NCBI GenBank assembly: GCA_022824585.1
Contig: JAJDZN010000153.1
Coordinates: 40,095-104,094 of the forward strand
Direction of reading: 5' to 3'
Source of the DNA: Bryobacterales bacterium
GTDB lineage: Bacteria > Acidobacteriota > Terriglobia > Bryobacterales > UBA6623
DNA: 64,000 nt
Part shown: piece by piece, positions 1-9,361 of the stretch
How the letters are laid out: the number at the start of each line of letters is the position of its first letter
Numbering within the stretch: position 1 is the first letter of the stretch
Program-made: the position numbers and the translations under genes
The notes under the pieces: model-generated
The model's input: the letters and a program-made list of their open reading frames with translations, nothing else
Told to the model about the DNA's origin: nothing
Databases searched by the model: none

Positions 1-2
1 GT

Positions 3-842
3 TCTACGCCGTTCAAGATCGAGGCCATCCAGCGCCTGCGCGAGGGCGTGATCGGCGAGGTGTACATGGCCAAGGGGCTGTGCTTCAAGCGGCGCAAGTC
101 GATTGGCTCGACGGCGGTGAGCGCCGTGCCTCCCGGCGTGGACTACGACATCTGGCTGGGCCCGGCCCAGCCGTACGAGTTCAAGCAGAATCGCTTCCAC
201 TACAACTGGCACTGGCACTGGGCGTTCGGCAATGGCGACATTGGCAACCAAGGCGTGCACGAAATGGATGTTGCCCGCTGGGGTCTCGGAATCGACCACC
301 TGCCCGAGCACGTGTTCTCGGCAGGCGGCCACTTCGTCTACGACGACGATCAGGAGACGCCCAACACCCAGCACGCCACCTTCGACTATGGCGGCCGCAT
401 GCTGCAATTCGAAGTGCGCGGGCTCGTCACGGGCGGGGAGTGCCGGCTCTTGGAAGACTCCGGGGGAGGCAGCCACACGATCGGCGTATTGTTCTTCGGC
501 AGTGACGGATTCCTGACAGTCTCCGGCCGGGGCTACCAGACGTACTTGGGAGAGAAGCGGGTGCCCGGTCCGCGCAGGGCCGCATCGGAACGCGACACCA
601 CCGGGCTGCATTTCGAGAACTTCCGCAAGGCAGCGCTGAGCCGGCGTGTCAGCGACCTGAACTGCGACGTACTGGAGGGCCATCTCTCGGCCGCGCTGTG
701 CCATTTGGCAAACATCTCGTACCGGACCGGCGACAAACTGCTGTTCGATCCAGAGACCGAGAGGTTTGTCGGAAACTTCGGCGCCAACACGCTGCTGAAA
801 CGCGACTACCGCGCCCCCTGGGTTGTGCCCGAGGAGGTCTGA
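3..842 (+). CDS. Gfo/Idh/MocA-family oxidoreductase, C-terminal part (5' end outside window)
   Basis: Frame stays open to the window edge; WHWHWAFGNGDIGNQGVHEMDVARWGLG resembles the secreted Gfo/Idh/MocA C-terminal region. Confidence 0.8.
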   Translation, partial: STPFKIEAIQRLREGVIGEVYMAKGLCFKRRKSIGSTAVSAVPPGVDYDIWLGPAQPYEFKQNRFHYNWHWHWAFGNGDIGNQGVHEMDVARWGLGIDHLPEHVFSAGGHFVYDDDQETPNTQHATFDYGGRMLQFEVRGLVTGGECRLLEDSGGGSHTIGVLFFGSDGFLTVSGRGYQTYLGEKRVPGPRRAASERDTTGLHFENFRKAALSRRVSDLNCDVLEGHLSAALCHLANISYRTGDKLLFDPETERFVGNFGANTLLKRDYRAPWVVPEEV

Positions 843-851
843 GCGGCTCGG

Positions 852-879
852 GCCACGCTGATACGCCAATCAGCGTGGC
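852..879. terminator. Candidate bidirectional terminator hairpin between convergent genes
   Basis: gccacgctgat-acgcca-atcagcgtggc: perfect 11-bp stem, 6-nt loop, no clear U-tract; overlaps the stop codon of the minus-strand gene. Confidence 0.5.
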
Positions 880-2072
880 AGCGACTTGAGCACCGCCCGC
901 AGGGCAGTGCGCTGGGCGGCCCCAATGTGCCCGAAGTCACCCGATTCGTCGGTGCCGTCGAGAATCTCCGCGATACGACGTGAGACGTAGCGCCGCACAC
1001 GCTCGGGCAGAGCAGTGAACGCTGGCGAGCGAATCAGGTAGCTGCAAGAGTGGCGGAGCAGGCGGGATTCGAGTTCGAGCTCGCGCAGCGAAGGCCCTGA
1101 TCCGACGCGGCTGGCCCGCGCTTCAAATTCTTCGGCGAAACCCGAGTCACCCCGGATGGGTCCCAGTAGCCGAGCTTCCCCTGCGAGGAGCAGGTCGCGA
1201 AGCAGCACTTCCGCGGGCCTCTCGATGCGGCGTTTGACCGACGCCAGCAGGGACGCGGACGGATCGCCGAAGAGATTTGCCATCTCAGCCCGATAGGCCA
1301 TCGCCGCCCGCGCCTCGTGACCGGCCCTCGCGATAGCGTTATGGACCCTCGTCTGGTGCGCCAGGACCAAATGGGCGACGACATCGCTATGGGGCGTCGG
1401 ATATTCTGCGGGTTGGAAGAAGCGCTCGTAGGGCCGGCCAAGCAAGCCGGCCGCAAACTCGGCAAAGCTGTCGTCGGGGCCCACGGCATTGCCGCGATGA
1501 GCTAGCGGGATCGACCCAGTGACGTACCATCCGCCCCAGCGCTCTGAGACCGAGGTGGTGTGGTCCGTATCCACCGTGCCGTGGCGGAAGTGCGGCAGGC
1601 CGTCGCGGGCGGGAAAGACGGACCGCGTGAGGTGTCCGGGCACACCGAGCGTGCGCCGGCTCTCGTGGCATTGCAGACAGGATCCATGGTCCCGAAGCAG
1701 GCGCGGACGGCCGGACGGCTGCTGGCGAAGCGTGTAGAACGCCGCCGTGCCTCCGGGAACTGCGGTGGAGATTTCAAGTAACGGCGCTCCCGGCACCCAC
1801 CCCACATAGGTGTCATCGTTGAAGTAGATCGCCCGCGGATTCCGTGGATTGATCCAGCGAAATTGCGCACTGGTCTTCGAGAACACCAGCAGCTGCGACG
1901 AGAGCGGTACGTCGAGTTCCTCGAGCAGCGAGCGCAAATAGCCCCAATTCGACTCGAACTCCAGAGAGGCCTGGCCGGCGTCGAGGCGTTGGTTGAGGCG
2001 GGAGGCCGGATCATCGGCCATGATTGCTCCTTGGAACACAAGGAGCACTGCGATGAGGCGAGCTCGCGCCAA
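870..2072 (-). CDS. Secreted protein with one c-type heme motif (CLQCH), function unknown
   Basis: 400-aa ORF with N-terminal hydrophobic segment and a single CxxCH; probable TTG start. Confidence 0.7.
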   Translation of the reverse strand: MARARLIAVLLVFQGAIMADDPASRLNQRLDAGQASLEFESNWGYLRSLLEELDVPLSSQLLVFSKTSAQFRWINPRNPRAIYFNDDTYVGWVPGAPLLEISTAVPGGTAAFYTLRQQPSGRPRLLRDHGSCLQCHESRRTLGVPGHLTRSVFPARDGLPHFRHGTVDTDHTTSVSERWGGWYVTGSIPLAHRGNAVGPDDSFAEFAAGLLGRPYERFFQPAEYPTPHSDVVAHLVLAHQTRVHNAIARAGHEARAAMAYRAEMANLFGDPSASLLASVKRRIERPAEVLLRDLLLAGEARLLGPIRGDSGFAEEFEARASRVGSGPSLRELELESRLLRHSCSYLIRSPAFTALPERVRRYVSRRIAEILDGTDESGDFGHIGAAQRTALRAVLKSLPR

Positions 2073-2335
2073 CTTCTACTCGAATCTAACATCTCGGCGG
2101 GCGCAGGTCGAAGTCGGTCGCGCGGCAGGGTCTCTGGAGATGCCAGATTGATGCACAGACGGGCGTCATATTAAATATAAAATTCATTTAAGGATAGAGA
2201 ATTGCCTCAGCGAAGCTGGTTGCCTGTCGTAAGCCATGACGCCGCGCCTTGGCCGCTTGGGTCGCGCGGCGATCAGACGAAGCACTCGCTCGCTGCGCGT
2301 GAGGCTCCCTGGCATGTGCACTACGATGGGCCTTA

Positions 2336-3061
2336 GTGCCTGAGATTGCCCCAGCGGGCAGGCTGGTTGAGCCCGCCGGCACCACATTGCCGCCGGTGCT
2401 CCGGTTTCAAGACGTGTCGAAAGTCTATTGCTCGGCGGAACAAGCGGTGGCGGCCGTCTCGGAGGTCACGGTAGATGTGGCCCGCGGCGAATTCGTCGCA
2501 TTGGTCGGACGCAGCGGTTCAGGCAAGAGCAGCTTCTTGAACCTAGCCGGTGCAGTGGACATGCCGACTTCAGGCACCGTTCTAGTCAACGGCATCCAGA
2601 CGACGAACTTGAGCGATGAAGAGCTGACGAGGATCCGGCGTGAGCATGTCGGCTTCGTCTTTCAGTTCTTCCATCTGTTCCCGACGCTGAGCGTGCTTGA
2701 GAACGTTGAGATCCCTTTGCAGCTAGCGGGCGAGCGGCGCCCGCGCCCAAGGGCCGAGGAAACGCTGGAGCTTGTGGATCTGGCCGATCTGGGCGGGCGG
2801 TTCCCGCACCAGTTGTCCGGCGGTCAGATGCAGCGGGTCGCGATCGCTCGCGCTATGGTCGCAAGACCATCGCTGCTGCTCGCAGACGAGCCCACCGGCA
2901 ACCTAGATTCCGAGAGCGCCGATACGGTCTTGCGGGTCTTTCGCTTGGTGAACGCCGAGCTTCAGACCACGATCATCATGGCCACTCACAGCTTGGAGGC
3001 GGCGGCGGTAACGGATCGTGTCTTGACGCTGAAGGACGGCCGCCTCGTCCCGTACGAGTGA
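2336..3061 (+). CDS. ABC transporter ATP-binding protein, LolD/MacB/AttE type
   Basis: Walker A GRSGSGKSS, signature LSGGQMQR, Walker B LLLADEPTGNLD. Confidence 0.92.
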   Translation: MPEIAPAGRLVEPAGTTLPPVLRFQDVSKVYCSAEQAVAAVSEVTVDVARGEFVALVGRSGSGKSSFLNLAGAVDMPTSGTVLVNGIQTTNLSDEELTRIRREHVGFVFQFFHLFPTLSVLENVEIPLQLAGERRPRPRAEETLELVDLADLGGRFPHQLSGGQMQRVAIARAMVARPSLLLADEPTGNLDSESADTVLRVFRLVNAELQTTIIMATHSLEAAAVTDRVLTLKDGRLVPYE

Positions 3062-3136
3062 AGCTTGGAAGAGAAGCGGGCCGGGCGGCGTTTCGCGCGG
3101 ATTCCCGCGCAATGTGGGCCGGGCAATCGAGAGATT

Positions 3137-3223
3137 GTGTCGGGGGCTGTCGATTACACGTATGTCCGGTTTGTCCTGCGCGATCTCAGACTGCATCGAC
3201 GCAGCCGCCTCGCCGTTTGGTAG
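3137..3223 (+). pseudogene. Possible truncated FtsX/MacB-type permease N-terminus
   Basis: Read from sequence: VSGAVDYTYVRFVLRDLRLHRRSRLAVW*; amphipathic basic N-terminus like FtsX-family permeases, stop where the first TM helix would begin; directly after the ATPase gene. Confidence 0.4.
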
Positions 3224-3251
3224 GTGCGCGGAAAGCTAGCGACCGTGCCAT

Positions 3252-6200
3252 TCAGTTTTCGCAGGGCCTCGTCCTGTCTTCGTCGGCCCGGAGTCCGAGG
3301 TTTCCGTAGCGGTGATAGTCGATGCTGAGGCTCTGCTCTCTCAAGTACCAGAGCAGTTCGACTCGGCCGTGGGCAAGCACTGGCGCGTGAGCCAGAAACA
3401 TCCCTGACTGGGCTGCCGCGCGATGGATGATCGCCGGTACGCGCTCGGGATCTGCATACCGAACCCGGTCGGTCTGGCAGTCACGGATCCGAGTTGCGAG
3501 CTCATCGTCCGTCTCTTCGGCGAAGTCCACGGTCCCGGCCCACGACTGTGTCAGCTCCCGCAGCCAATCGGTACCTGGAGACGACCAATCCTTGGGGAGG
3601 CTCACGGTTGCTCGGCAGCCCACCGTCTTGGCCGCGCAAACGCGCGCGAAGATCTCAAACAGCGAATCAAAGCGGTCCACTCGGATTCGGAGCTGTCGCA
3701 CCGGGAGGTAGCGCCGCAAGTTGTCTTGACCGACGAGCCGGAAGTGGTCGTGAGTGCGGCTGAACTCCTCTTGGCAGCACGCACCGTAGCTCTCCAGCGC
3801 AGCGACAATCCTGTGCACATCGTCTGTGCCGTCGGAAACGCCCGGAGGGCAACGCTCCCCGAGGCGTGAACGCAGGTCGACGAGGTCGGGGTCGGCGATC
3901 GCGCGGGGGCCGGCCGGCGGCCGGTCCTCGCTGAAGTCCATGAACTGGGCTACGTAGTTGGGCCCTCCCGCTTTGATGCCAGGGCCGAAGGCAGACTTGC
4001 CCATTCCACCGAAAGGTTGGCGTAGCACAACGGCTCCAGTGGTCGGCCGGTTGACGTAGAGGTTGCCTGCCTCGACGTGATCGGACCAATACGTCTGCTC
4101 GCGGTCGTCGAGACTCTCCAAGCCGGCTGTCAGCCCGTAGCCGGTCCGGTGGGTCAAGTCGAGGGCGTCATCCAAGTCCTTGATCCGCATCACTCCCAGC
4201 ACGGGGCCGAAGAGTTCCGTCAGGTGGGTGAAACCGCCCGGCTGCACGTCCCACTTGACGCCGGGGGAGTAAAGGCATGGATTGTTGTCCCGCTGCTTGG
4301 GCGTGACAGCCCAGCTCTCACCCGGCTCGAGTTCCGTTAGACCGGCCTCCAGCGGGCCTGAGGGCGGGCGGATCAGGGGGCCCATGCGATTGCGAGGATC
4401 CCAAGCCGGCCCGACCTGCAAGCTGCGCACCGCATCGCAGAGTGTCTCCTTGAACTTCGGGTCGTCGTAGACCTCTTTCTCGACGAGGAGCAAGGACGTG
4501 GCGGAGCATTTTTGCCCGCTGTGGCCGAAGGCGGAGTGAATGACATGCCTGATCGCCAAGTCGCGGTCACCCAGAGCGGTCAAGGTGGTTGCGTTCTTGC
4601 CGCCGGTCTCGGCAAGCAGGTTGAGGTCCGGCTTCGCGCGTAGCATCTGCTGGGCGGTCTCGGTTCCACCGGTGAGAATGACGGCGTTCACATCCGGGTG
4701 AGAGGTCAGTTGAGGGCCGACCGTGGCACCGTCACACGGGACCATCTGTAGTGTCCGGCGCGAGATCCCGGCCCTCCAGAAACACTTGCACAGCTCGTGA
4801 GCCACCAGCACCGTATCGGACGCGGGCTTGAGGATGATCGTGTTTCCTGCGGCCAGGGCGGCTGCAATCCCCCCACCAGGAATGGCGATTGGGAAGTTCC
4901 AGGGGGAGACGACCACCACCACGCCTTTCGGCTTGACCCCTAGGCCGGGGAGACCGTAGAAGTGGCGGGCCGCCAAGTCGTAGAAACAGACGAAGTCCAC
5001 GACTTCGGAAACCTCGGGGTCGGACTCGGCAAGGAGTTTTCCGCCGTTCGCCAGCGCCGCTCCCATCAGGTCCGCCCGTCCGCGGCGCAATTCCCGAGCC
5101 ACTGACGCCAAGACTTGCGATCGCTCCGCCACCGACTTGCGCCGCCATCCGTCGGCGTCGTCCCGAGCGCAGGCCACCGCCCGTTCGATATCCTCTTCGC
5201 GGGCCTGCCGGTAACGGCCGACGACCAATCCGGGCCGCGATGGGTCCAAGCAGTCGCGGATGCGCCGATTCTCGAAGATCTCCCCGCCCCCAACGACCAA
5301 GGGGATTTCGATCTTGCGCTTGCCATGGCGGGGCTGCCAGCGCTCAACGATCCGCCGTGCCCACTCGCGGTTGGCCGGCAGCGAGAAGTCAGTGTCGGGC
5401 TCGTTGACAAAGCTGCTCCACGTGCCTAAGCGCTCCGGCTCTCCAGATTCTTCCAAGCGGTCTTGGGTGCGGCGAGGCGCTTCGGACAGACCCTCGACCA
5501 AGGCGAAGGAGTCGAAGAACGCCTTCTCCAAGCGGTTCCATTCGCGGCTCTTCGGGGCCAGCTTGAAGGCATGACACAGGAAGTTGTCCGGTCCGGTATT
5601 CTCGTCCAGGCGGCGGAACAGGTAGCCGATGGCGTTGACGAAGTCTTCCTTCCTGGTCGCGGGGGCGTAGAGGAGGAGGTTGCGAGTCAGTTCGAACAAG
5701 GCCCGCCGCTGGGGGTTTGCCATCCCTTCGAGCATCTCCACTTGAACCCGGTCCGCGATGCCGGCCTCTGCAGCCAACAGCAAGGCGTAAGCGGTATCGA
5801 ACAGATTGTGGGAAGCCACTCCTAGGCGCACGGCCCGGATGTTCTCCGGAATCAGGGCTTCGTGCAGCATTCGCTTGTAGTTGGCGTCGGTCTCGGGCTT
5901 TGATGCAAACGGCGCTTGGGCCCAGCCGCGCAGCGAGGCTTCCACACGCTCCATTTCGAGATTGGCACCCTTCACGAGTCGAATCGTCACCGGAGACCCT
6001 CCGCAACGGACCCGTTCCCGAGCCCAAGCGTTGATTCTCTTCTGAGCCAGGCCGGAATCGGGCAGGTACGCCTGCAAAGCGATCCCTGCATTGACCTGTT
6101 CCATGCCCTTGCGGCCCAAGGTCCGCACGAAGGCCTCGGTCGTGACCGCCAGGTCGCGGTACTCCTCCGTGTCGAGGTACACCAGTTTGGGCACTTGGGT

Positions 6201-6974
6201 GCCGTCGACGCGGCGAAATCTCTCGCGAGCCGCCGCGCGATACAGCATTTCCAGCCGGTCGCATAGGACCGAGACGGTGTGTTCGAACGCTAGTGAGTCG
6301 ATCTGAGAGTAGATCGTGGAGATCTTGACCGAGATGACCTCGACCTCGGGAATCTGCAGGGCCCAGAGGTAGGAGTCCATCCGCCTTCGGGCCTCGGCTT
6401 CTCCCAGCACGGCCTCGCCAAGAAAATTGACGTTCATCCGGACGCCGCTCTGACGACGCGCTTCCAGATGCCGGACCAGCAGGGGCTCCTCCGCCGGCAG
6501 GATGACGTTGGCGGTCTCTTCTCGCATCCGCGCCTTGACCAAGGGGGCTGCCACGCCGGGAAGGTAGCCTCCGAAGGAGTGGAAGCCTCGGAGGAGAGTT
6601 CGATCCAAGCCGCTGAAGATCCGGGGGATCCCCTGTACGTCCAATATGTGCAGCATTTGGTCAACCGCCCGCCCGGCCCGTCTAGCGCGGAATGCCTGAT
6701 CAGTGAGCTGGGTAAGTGTCGCCCTGTCTTGAGGGCTTTGCACTATCCGCTCCAACTCCGCCTGCTGCTTCCTCTCGGCCGGGGTCTGAAGGCTCGCAGC
6801 CGATTCCTGAAGATGTCGCGCTAGGAGCGCCGCTTTCTGCGCCCGCTCCGGGTAGGGCGAGACTGGGTCCGCTACCAACGATCTGAGGAGATCTTCCAGG
6901 GATTCGTTCACGCGCGCGCTCTCCTGCCGCCTGGCACGGGCGTGATCAGGATCAGACTGGACCGCAATGTTCAT
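3252..6974 (-). CDS. putA: Bifunctional proline dehydrogenase / L-glutamate gamma-semialdehyde dehydrogenase
   Basis: N-terminal ProDH domain (SVKISTIYSQID, RLVKGANLEMERVEA), aldehyde dehydrogenase domain (SPWNFPIAIPGGGIAAALAAGNTIILKPA, GHSGQKCSATSLLLVEK) and PutA-type C-terminal extension. Start placed at MNIAVQSD, with ggagagg upstream. Confidence 0.93.
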   Translation of the reverse strand: MNIAVQSDPDHARARRQESARVNESLEDLLRSLVADPVSPYPERAQKAALLARHLQESAASLQTPAERKQQAELERIVQSPQDRATLTQLTDQAFRARRAGRAVDQMLHILDVQGIPRIFSGLDRTLLRGFHSFGGYLPGVAAPLVKARMREETANVILPAEEPLLVRHLEARRQSGVRMNVNFLGEAVLGEAEARRRMDSYLWALQIPEVEVISVKISTIYSQIDSLAFEHTVSVLCDRLEMLYRAAARERFRRVDGTQVPKLVYLDTEEYRDLAVTTEAFVRTLGRKGMEQVNAGIALQAYLPDSGLAQKRINAWARERVRCGGSPVTIRLVKGANLEMERVEASLRGWAQAPFASKPETDANYKRMLHEALIPENIRAVRLGVASHNLFDTAYALLLAAEAGIADRVQVEMLEGMANPQRRALFELTRNLLLYAPATRKEDFVNAIGYLFRRLDENTGPDNFLCHAFKLAPKSREWNRLEKAFFDSFALVEGLSEAPRRTQDRLEESGEPERLGTWSSFVNEPDTDFSLPANREWARRIVERWQPRHGKRKIEIPLVVGGGEIFENRRIRDCLDPSRPGLVVGRYRQAREEDIERAVACARDDADGWRRKSVAERSQVLASVARELRRGRADLMGAALANGGKLLAESDPEVSEVVDFVCFYDLAARHFYGLPGLGVKPKGVVVVVSPWNFPIAIPGGGIAAALAAGNTIILKPASDTVLVAHELCKCFWRAGISRRTLQMVPCDGATVGPQLTSHPDVNAVILTGGTETAQQMLRAKPDLNLLAETGGKNATTLTALGDRDLAIRHVIHSAFGHSGQKCSATSLLLVEKEVYDDPKFKETLCDAVRSLQVGPAWDPRNRMGPLIRPPSGPLEAGLTELEPGESWAVTPKQRDNNPCLYSPGVKWDVQPGGFTHLTELFGPVLGVMRIKDLDDALDLTHRTGYGLTAGLESLDDREQTYWSDHVEAGNLYVNRPTTGAVVLRQPFGGMGKSAFGPGIKAGGPNYVAQFMDFSEDRPPAGPRAIADPDLVDLRSRLGERCPPGVSDGTDDVHRIVAALESYGACCQEEFSRTHDHFRLVGQDNLRRYLPVRQLRIRVDRFDSLFEIFARVCAAKTVGCRATVSLPKDWSSPGTDWLRELTQSWAGTVDFAEETDDELATRIRDCQTDRVRYADPERVPAIIHRAAAQSGMFLAHAPVLAHGRVELLWYLREQSLSIDYHRYGNLGLRADEDRTRPCEN

Positions 6975-7463
6975 GCGCCTCTCCAAGCAGACCGAGGCAT
7001 TGCTCTGGGCAGCTCCCGGGCCGGTCTGTTTCAGTTTGCACCACGCTCGGAGACCATTAGCCGGGCGGCGAGAATCCCCCACGTCGGTCCGGGCGGACAG
7101 CAAAGTACTCTTGCTCCAGAACCTGCCTGATCTTGTGCCGGGCACTCGCTTGGTAGAGTCTCGGGCTCGGCAACCTCGCCGTGTTCGCAGGGCCAACGGC
7201 AGAGCGCAGCTTCCGCCAGGAGAAACTATGGCGTGCACGAGACGACGGTAGGCGTGGCCAAGATGAGCGTGGATTCGCCGATGGCTCAGATCCGGCCCAG
7301 CCCCAACGCCCCGGCCTCCGCTCCGTCCTTGGGAGCCGGGGTGCCGCGGCCCTATCTCGAGATCCCCGGGGAGTGTGCCATTCGTCGCTAGAGACGCCGT
7401 CTGCGTTCGTCTGCACAATGGCACGGGAGCTTAATACTGGTCTCGCTGACTGCCTTGCCGTCA

Positions 7464-7469
7464 TATGAT
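7464..7469 (+). promoter_or_regulatory. Candidate -10 box (TATGAT) 8 nt upstream of ATG 7478
   Basis: tatgat directly upstream, no obvious Shine-Dalgarno; part of a recurrent pattern. Confidence 0.4.
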
Positions 7470-7477
7470 TGACACCG

Positions 7478-9103
7478 ATGCTCAGGAATCGGACTCTGAT
7501 CGTGGCGGGTGGAGCTTGCTGTCTGTGTGCAGCACTACTCGCATGCAGCAGTTCCCGGCCCGCGGAGTTGCGCGGCGTCATCGTGGACAGCTCGGACGGC
7601 TCTCCACTGGCCGCTCGCCTCTACGTCGAGGATGGCCATGGGGAATGGTACGTGGCGCAGTCCGCGGACCCGGATGGCTCGAGTGTCCCTTACAACAAGA
7701 GCCGGTCGGACGAGAGCGTCGAGATACACACCACCCTGTCTGCCCACACCTTTTCGTTGGAGCTGCCGACCGGCTCGTATTCTCTGACGGCCGCGCGGGG
7801 CAAGGAGTATCTGCCCGCGACAAACACCCTAGTGGTTGGAGAAGGCGTGACCGAGACCGAAATCCGGCTTCGCCGATGGATCAACATGGCACAGCATGGC
7901 TGGTATTCGGGCGAGACTCACGTGCACCGCAGCATGAGCGAGCTCCCGGGCCTAGTCGTGGCGGAGGATCTGAACGTCGCTCTGCCTCTGACGTACTGGG
8001 TGACGGAGGCGGGCACGCCCCCGAGTCAAGGCGACAAGAACTCGCCGCCAGTCGAGGCCCTGCCGATCGCCGTCGACCCGCACCACATCATCTACCCGAT
8101 GAACACCGAGTACGAGATCTTCACGGTGAACGGTGTGCGCCACACGCTCGGCGCGGTGTTCGCGTTGAACCATCGCAGCGTCCTGAATCAGGGAGCGCCG
8201 CCGGTAGGCTCGATTGCCAAGCAGGTGCATGACGAGGGAGGGCTGCTGGAGCTTGACAAGCACAACTGGCCGTGGTCAATGATGCTGATCCCGGCCATGA
8301 ACGTGGACCTGTACGAACTCACCAACAACCACATCTGGCGAGCGCCGTTTCACTTCCGCAGTTTCGGCGAGCAACCCGCCGACTACATGCAGATTGAGCA
8401 GACTGACGAAGGCTTCACCGAAGAGGGCTGGATCGACTTCACCTTTCAGAACTACTACGCCCTGTTGAACTGCGGCTTTCGCCTCCGGCCAACCGCCGGA
8501 ACAGCCTCAGGAGTTCATCCCGTTCCACTGGGATTCGGTCGCGTTTACGTGCACTTGGGTTCGGAGTTCTCGTACGAGCGATGGATCAAGGGGCTCGACG
8601 ATGGACGCAGCTTCGTCACGACTGGCCCCATGCTGGATGTGCGCTTGAACGATCGCCGTCCCGGACGGGAGTTCGCCGAGTCGGCCAGTGAGGACGGCGC
8701 CTATCGCTTGACGGGCTGGATTCGTAGCGCCAGCCCGGTCACTTCGATCGAGGTGGTTGCCGCAGGACAGGTTGTCCGCCGGCTCGAGCCGGCCAATCAG
8801 GTTGAATCGGCGGGGGGGTACGTGACTCTGATCGACGAGCAGTTCTCGTTCGATACCTCGACTTGGCTTGCTGTGCGCTGCTACGAGCGCCCAGAGGGCC
8901 GCCCGCGCTTTGCTCACAGCGCTCCGTTTCACATCGCTGTGCCCGGCCGACCGTTGCGTCCCCGGCGGGAAGAAGTCGACTACTTGGTTGGCCGCGTGGA
9001 GTCGGAACTCGCCCGGCATCAAGGCGTCCTGCCTGAAGCGGCTATCGCCGAGTACGAGCGCGCGAAGGCCGTTTACGAGCAGCTGCGGGCGGTCGCGGAA
9101 TAG
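7478..9103 (+). CDS. CehA/McbA-family (PHP-like) metallohydrolase lipoprotein
   Basis: Lipobox LLACSSS; GETHVH metal motif; DPHHIIYPMNTEYEIF. ATG at 7478 preferred to the ORF-track TTG. Confidence 0.82.
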   Translation: MLRNRTLIVAGGACCLCAALLACSSSRPAELRGVIVDSSDGSPLAARLYVEDGHGEWYVAQSADPDGSSVPYNKSRSDESVEIHTTLSAHTFSLELPTGSYSLTAARGKEYLPATNTLVVGEGVTETEIRLRRWINMAQHGWYSGETHVHRSMSELPGLVVAEDLNVALPLTYWVTEAGTPPSQGDKNSPPVEALPIAVDPHHIIYPMNTEYEIFTVNGVRHTLGAVFALNHRSVLNQGAPPVGSIAKQVHDEGGLLELDKHNWPWSMMLIPAMNVDLYELTNNHIWRAPFHFRSFGEQPADYMQIEQTDEGFTEEGWIDFTFQNYYALLNCGFRLRPTAGTASGVHPVPLGFGRVYVHLGSEFSYERWIKGLDDGRSFVTTGPMLDVRLNDRRPGREFAESASEDGAYRLTGWIRSASPVTSIEVVAAGQVVRRLEPANQVESAGGYVTLIDEQFSFDTSTWLAVRCYERPEGRPRFAHSAPFHIAVPGRPLRPRREEVDYLVGRVESELARHQGVLPEAAIAEYERAKAVYEQLRAVAE

Positions 9104-9361
9104 GCCCTTGGATCGCGACCGAAACAACCGGCTCGAATTCCGGCGGAACCGGCTGCGCACGTCCGAAGACTCGAATCATCAAGAATCGAATGCTTGGCGC
9201 GCCGCCGATCGGGTTCGAGCCCGGAAGCTGCTCTTCCGCCGGAAACAAAGCCCTGCCGCCAACTCGGCGCGTTCGTTCTACGGTCCTGGGTGCGGGAAGG
9301 CGGTGGCGCGACGGTTCGCGACTGGCCCGTTAAGGACGGCTGCGGGCACCCCTCCCGCTCA

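Noticed and set aside
9209-9225. tRNA-like T-arm (tcggg-TTCGAGC-ccgga)
   Set aside because: T-loop consensus and 5-bp stem fit, but no matching acceptor arm or anticodon arm at the expected upstream distance.
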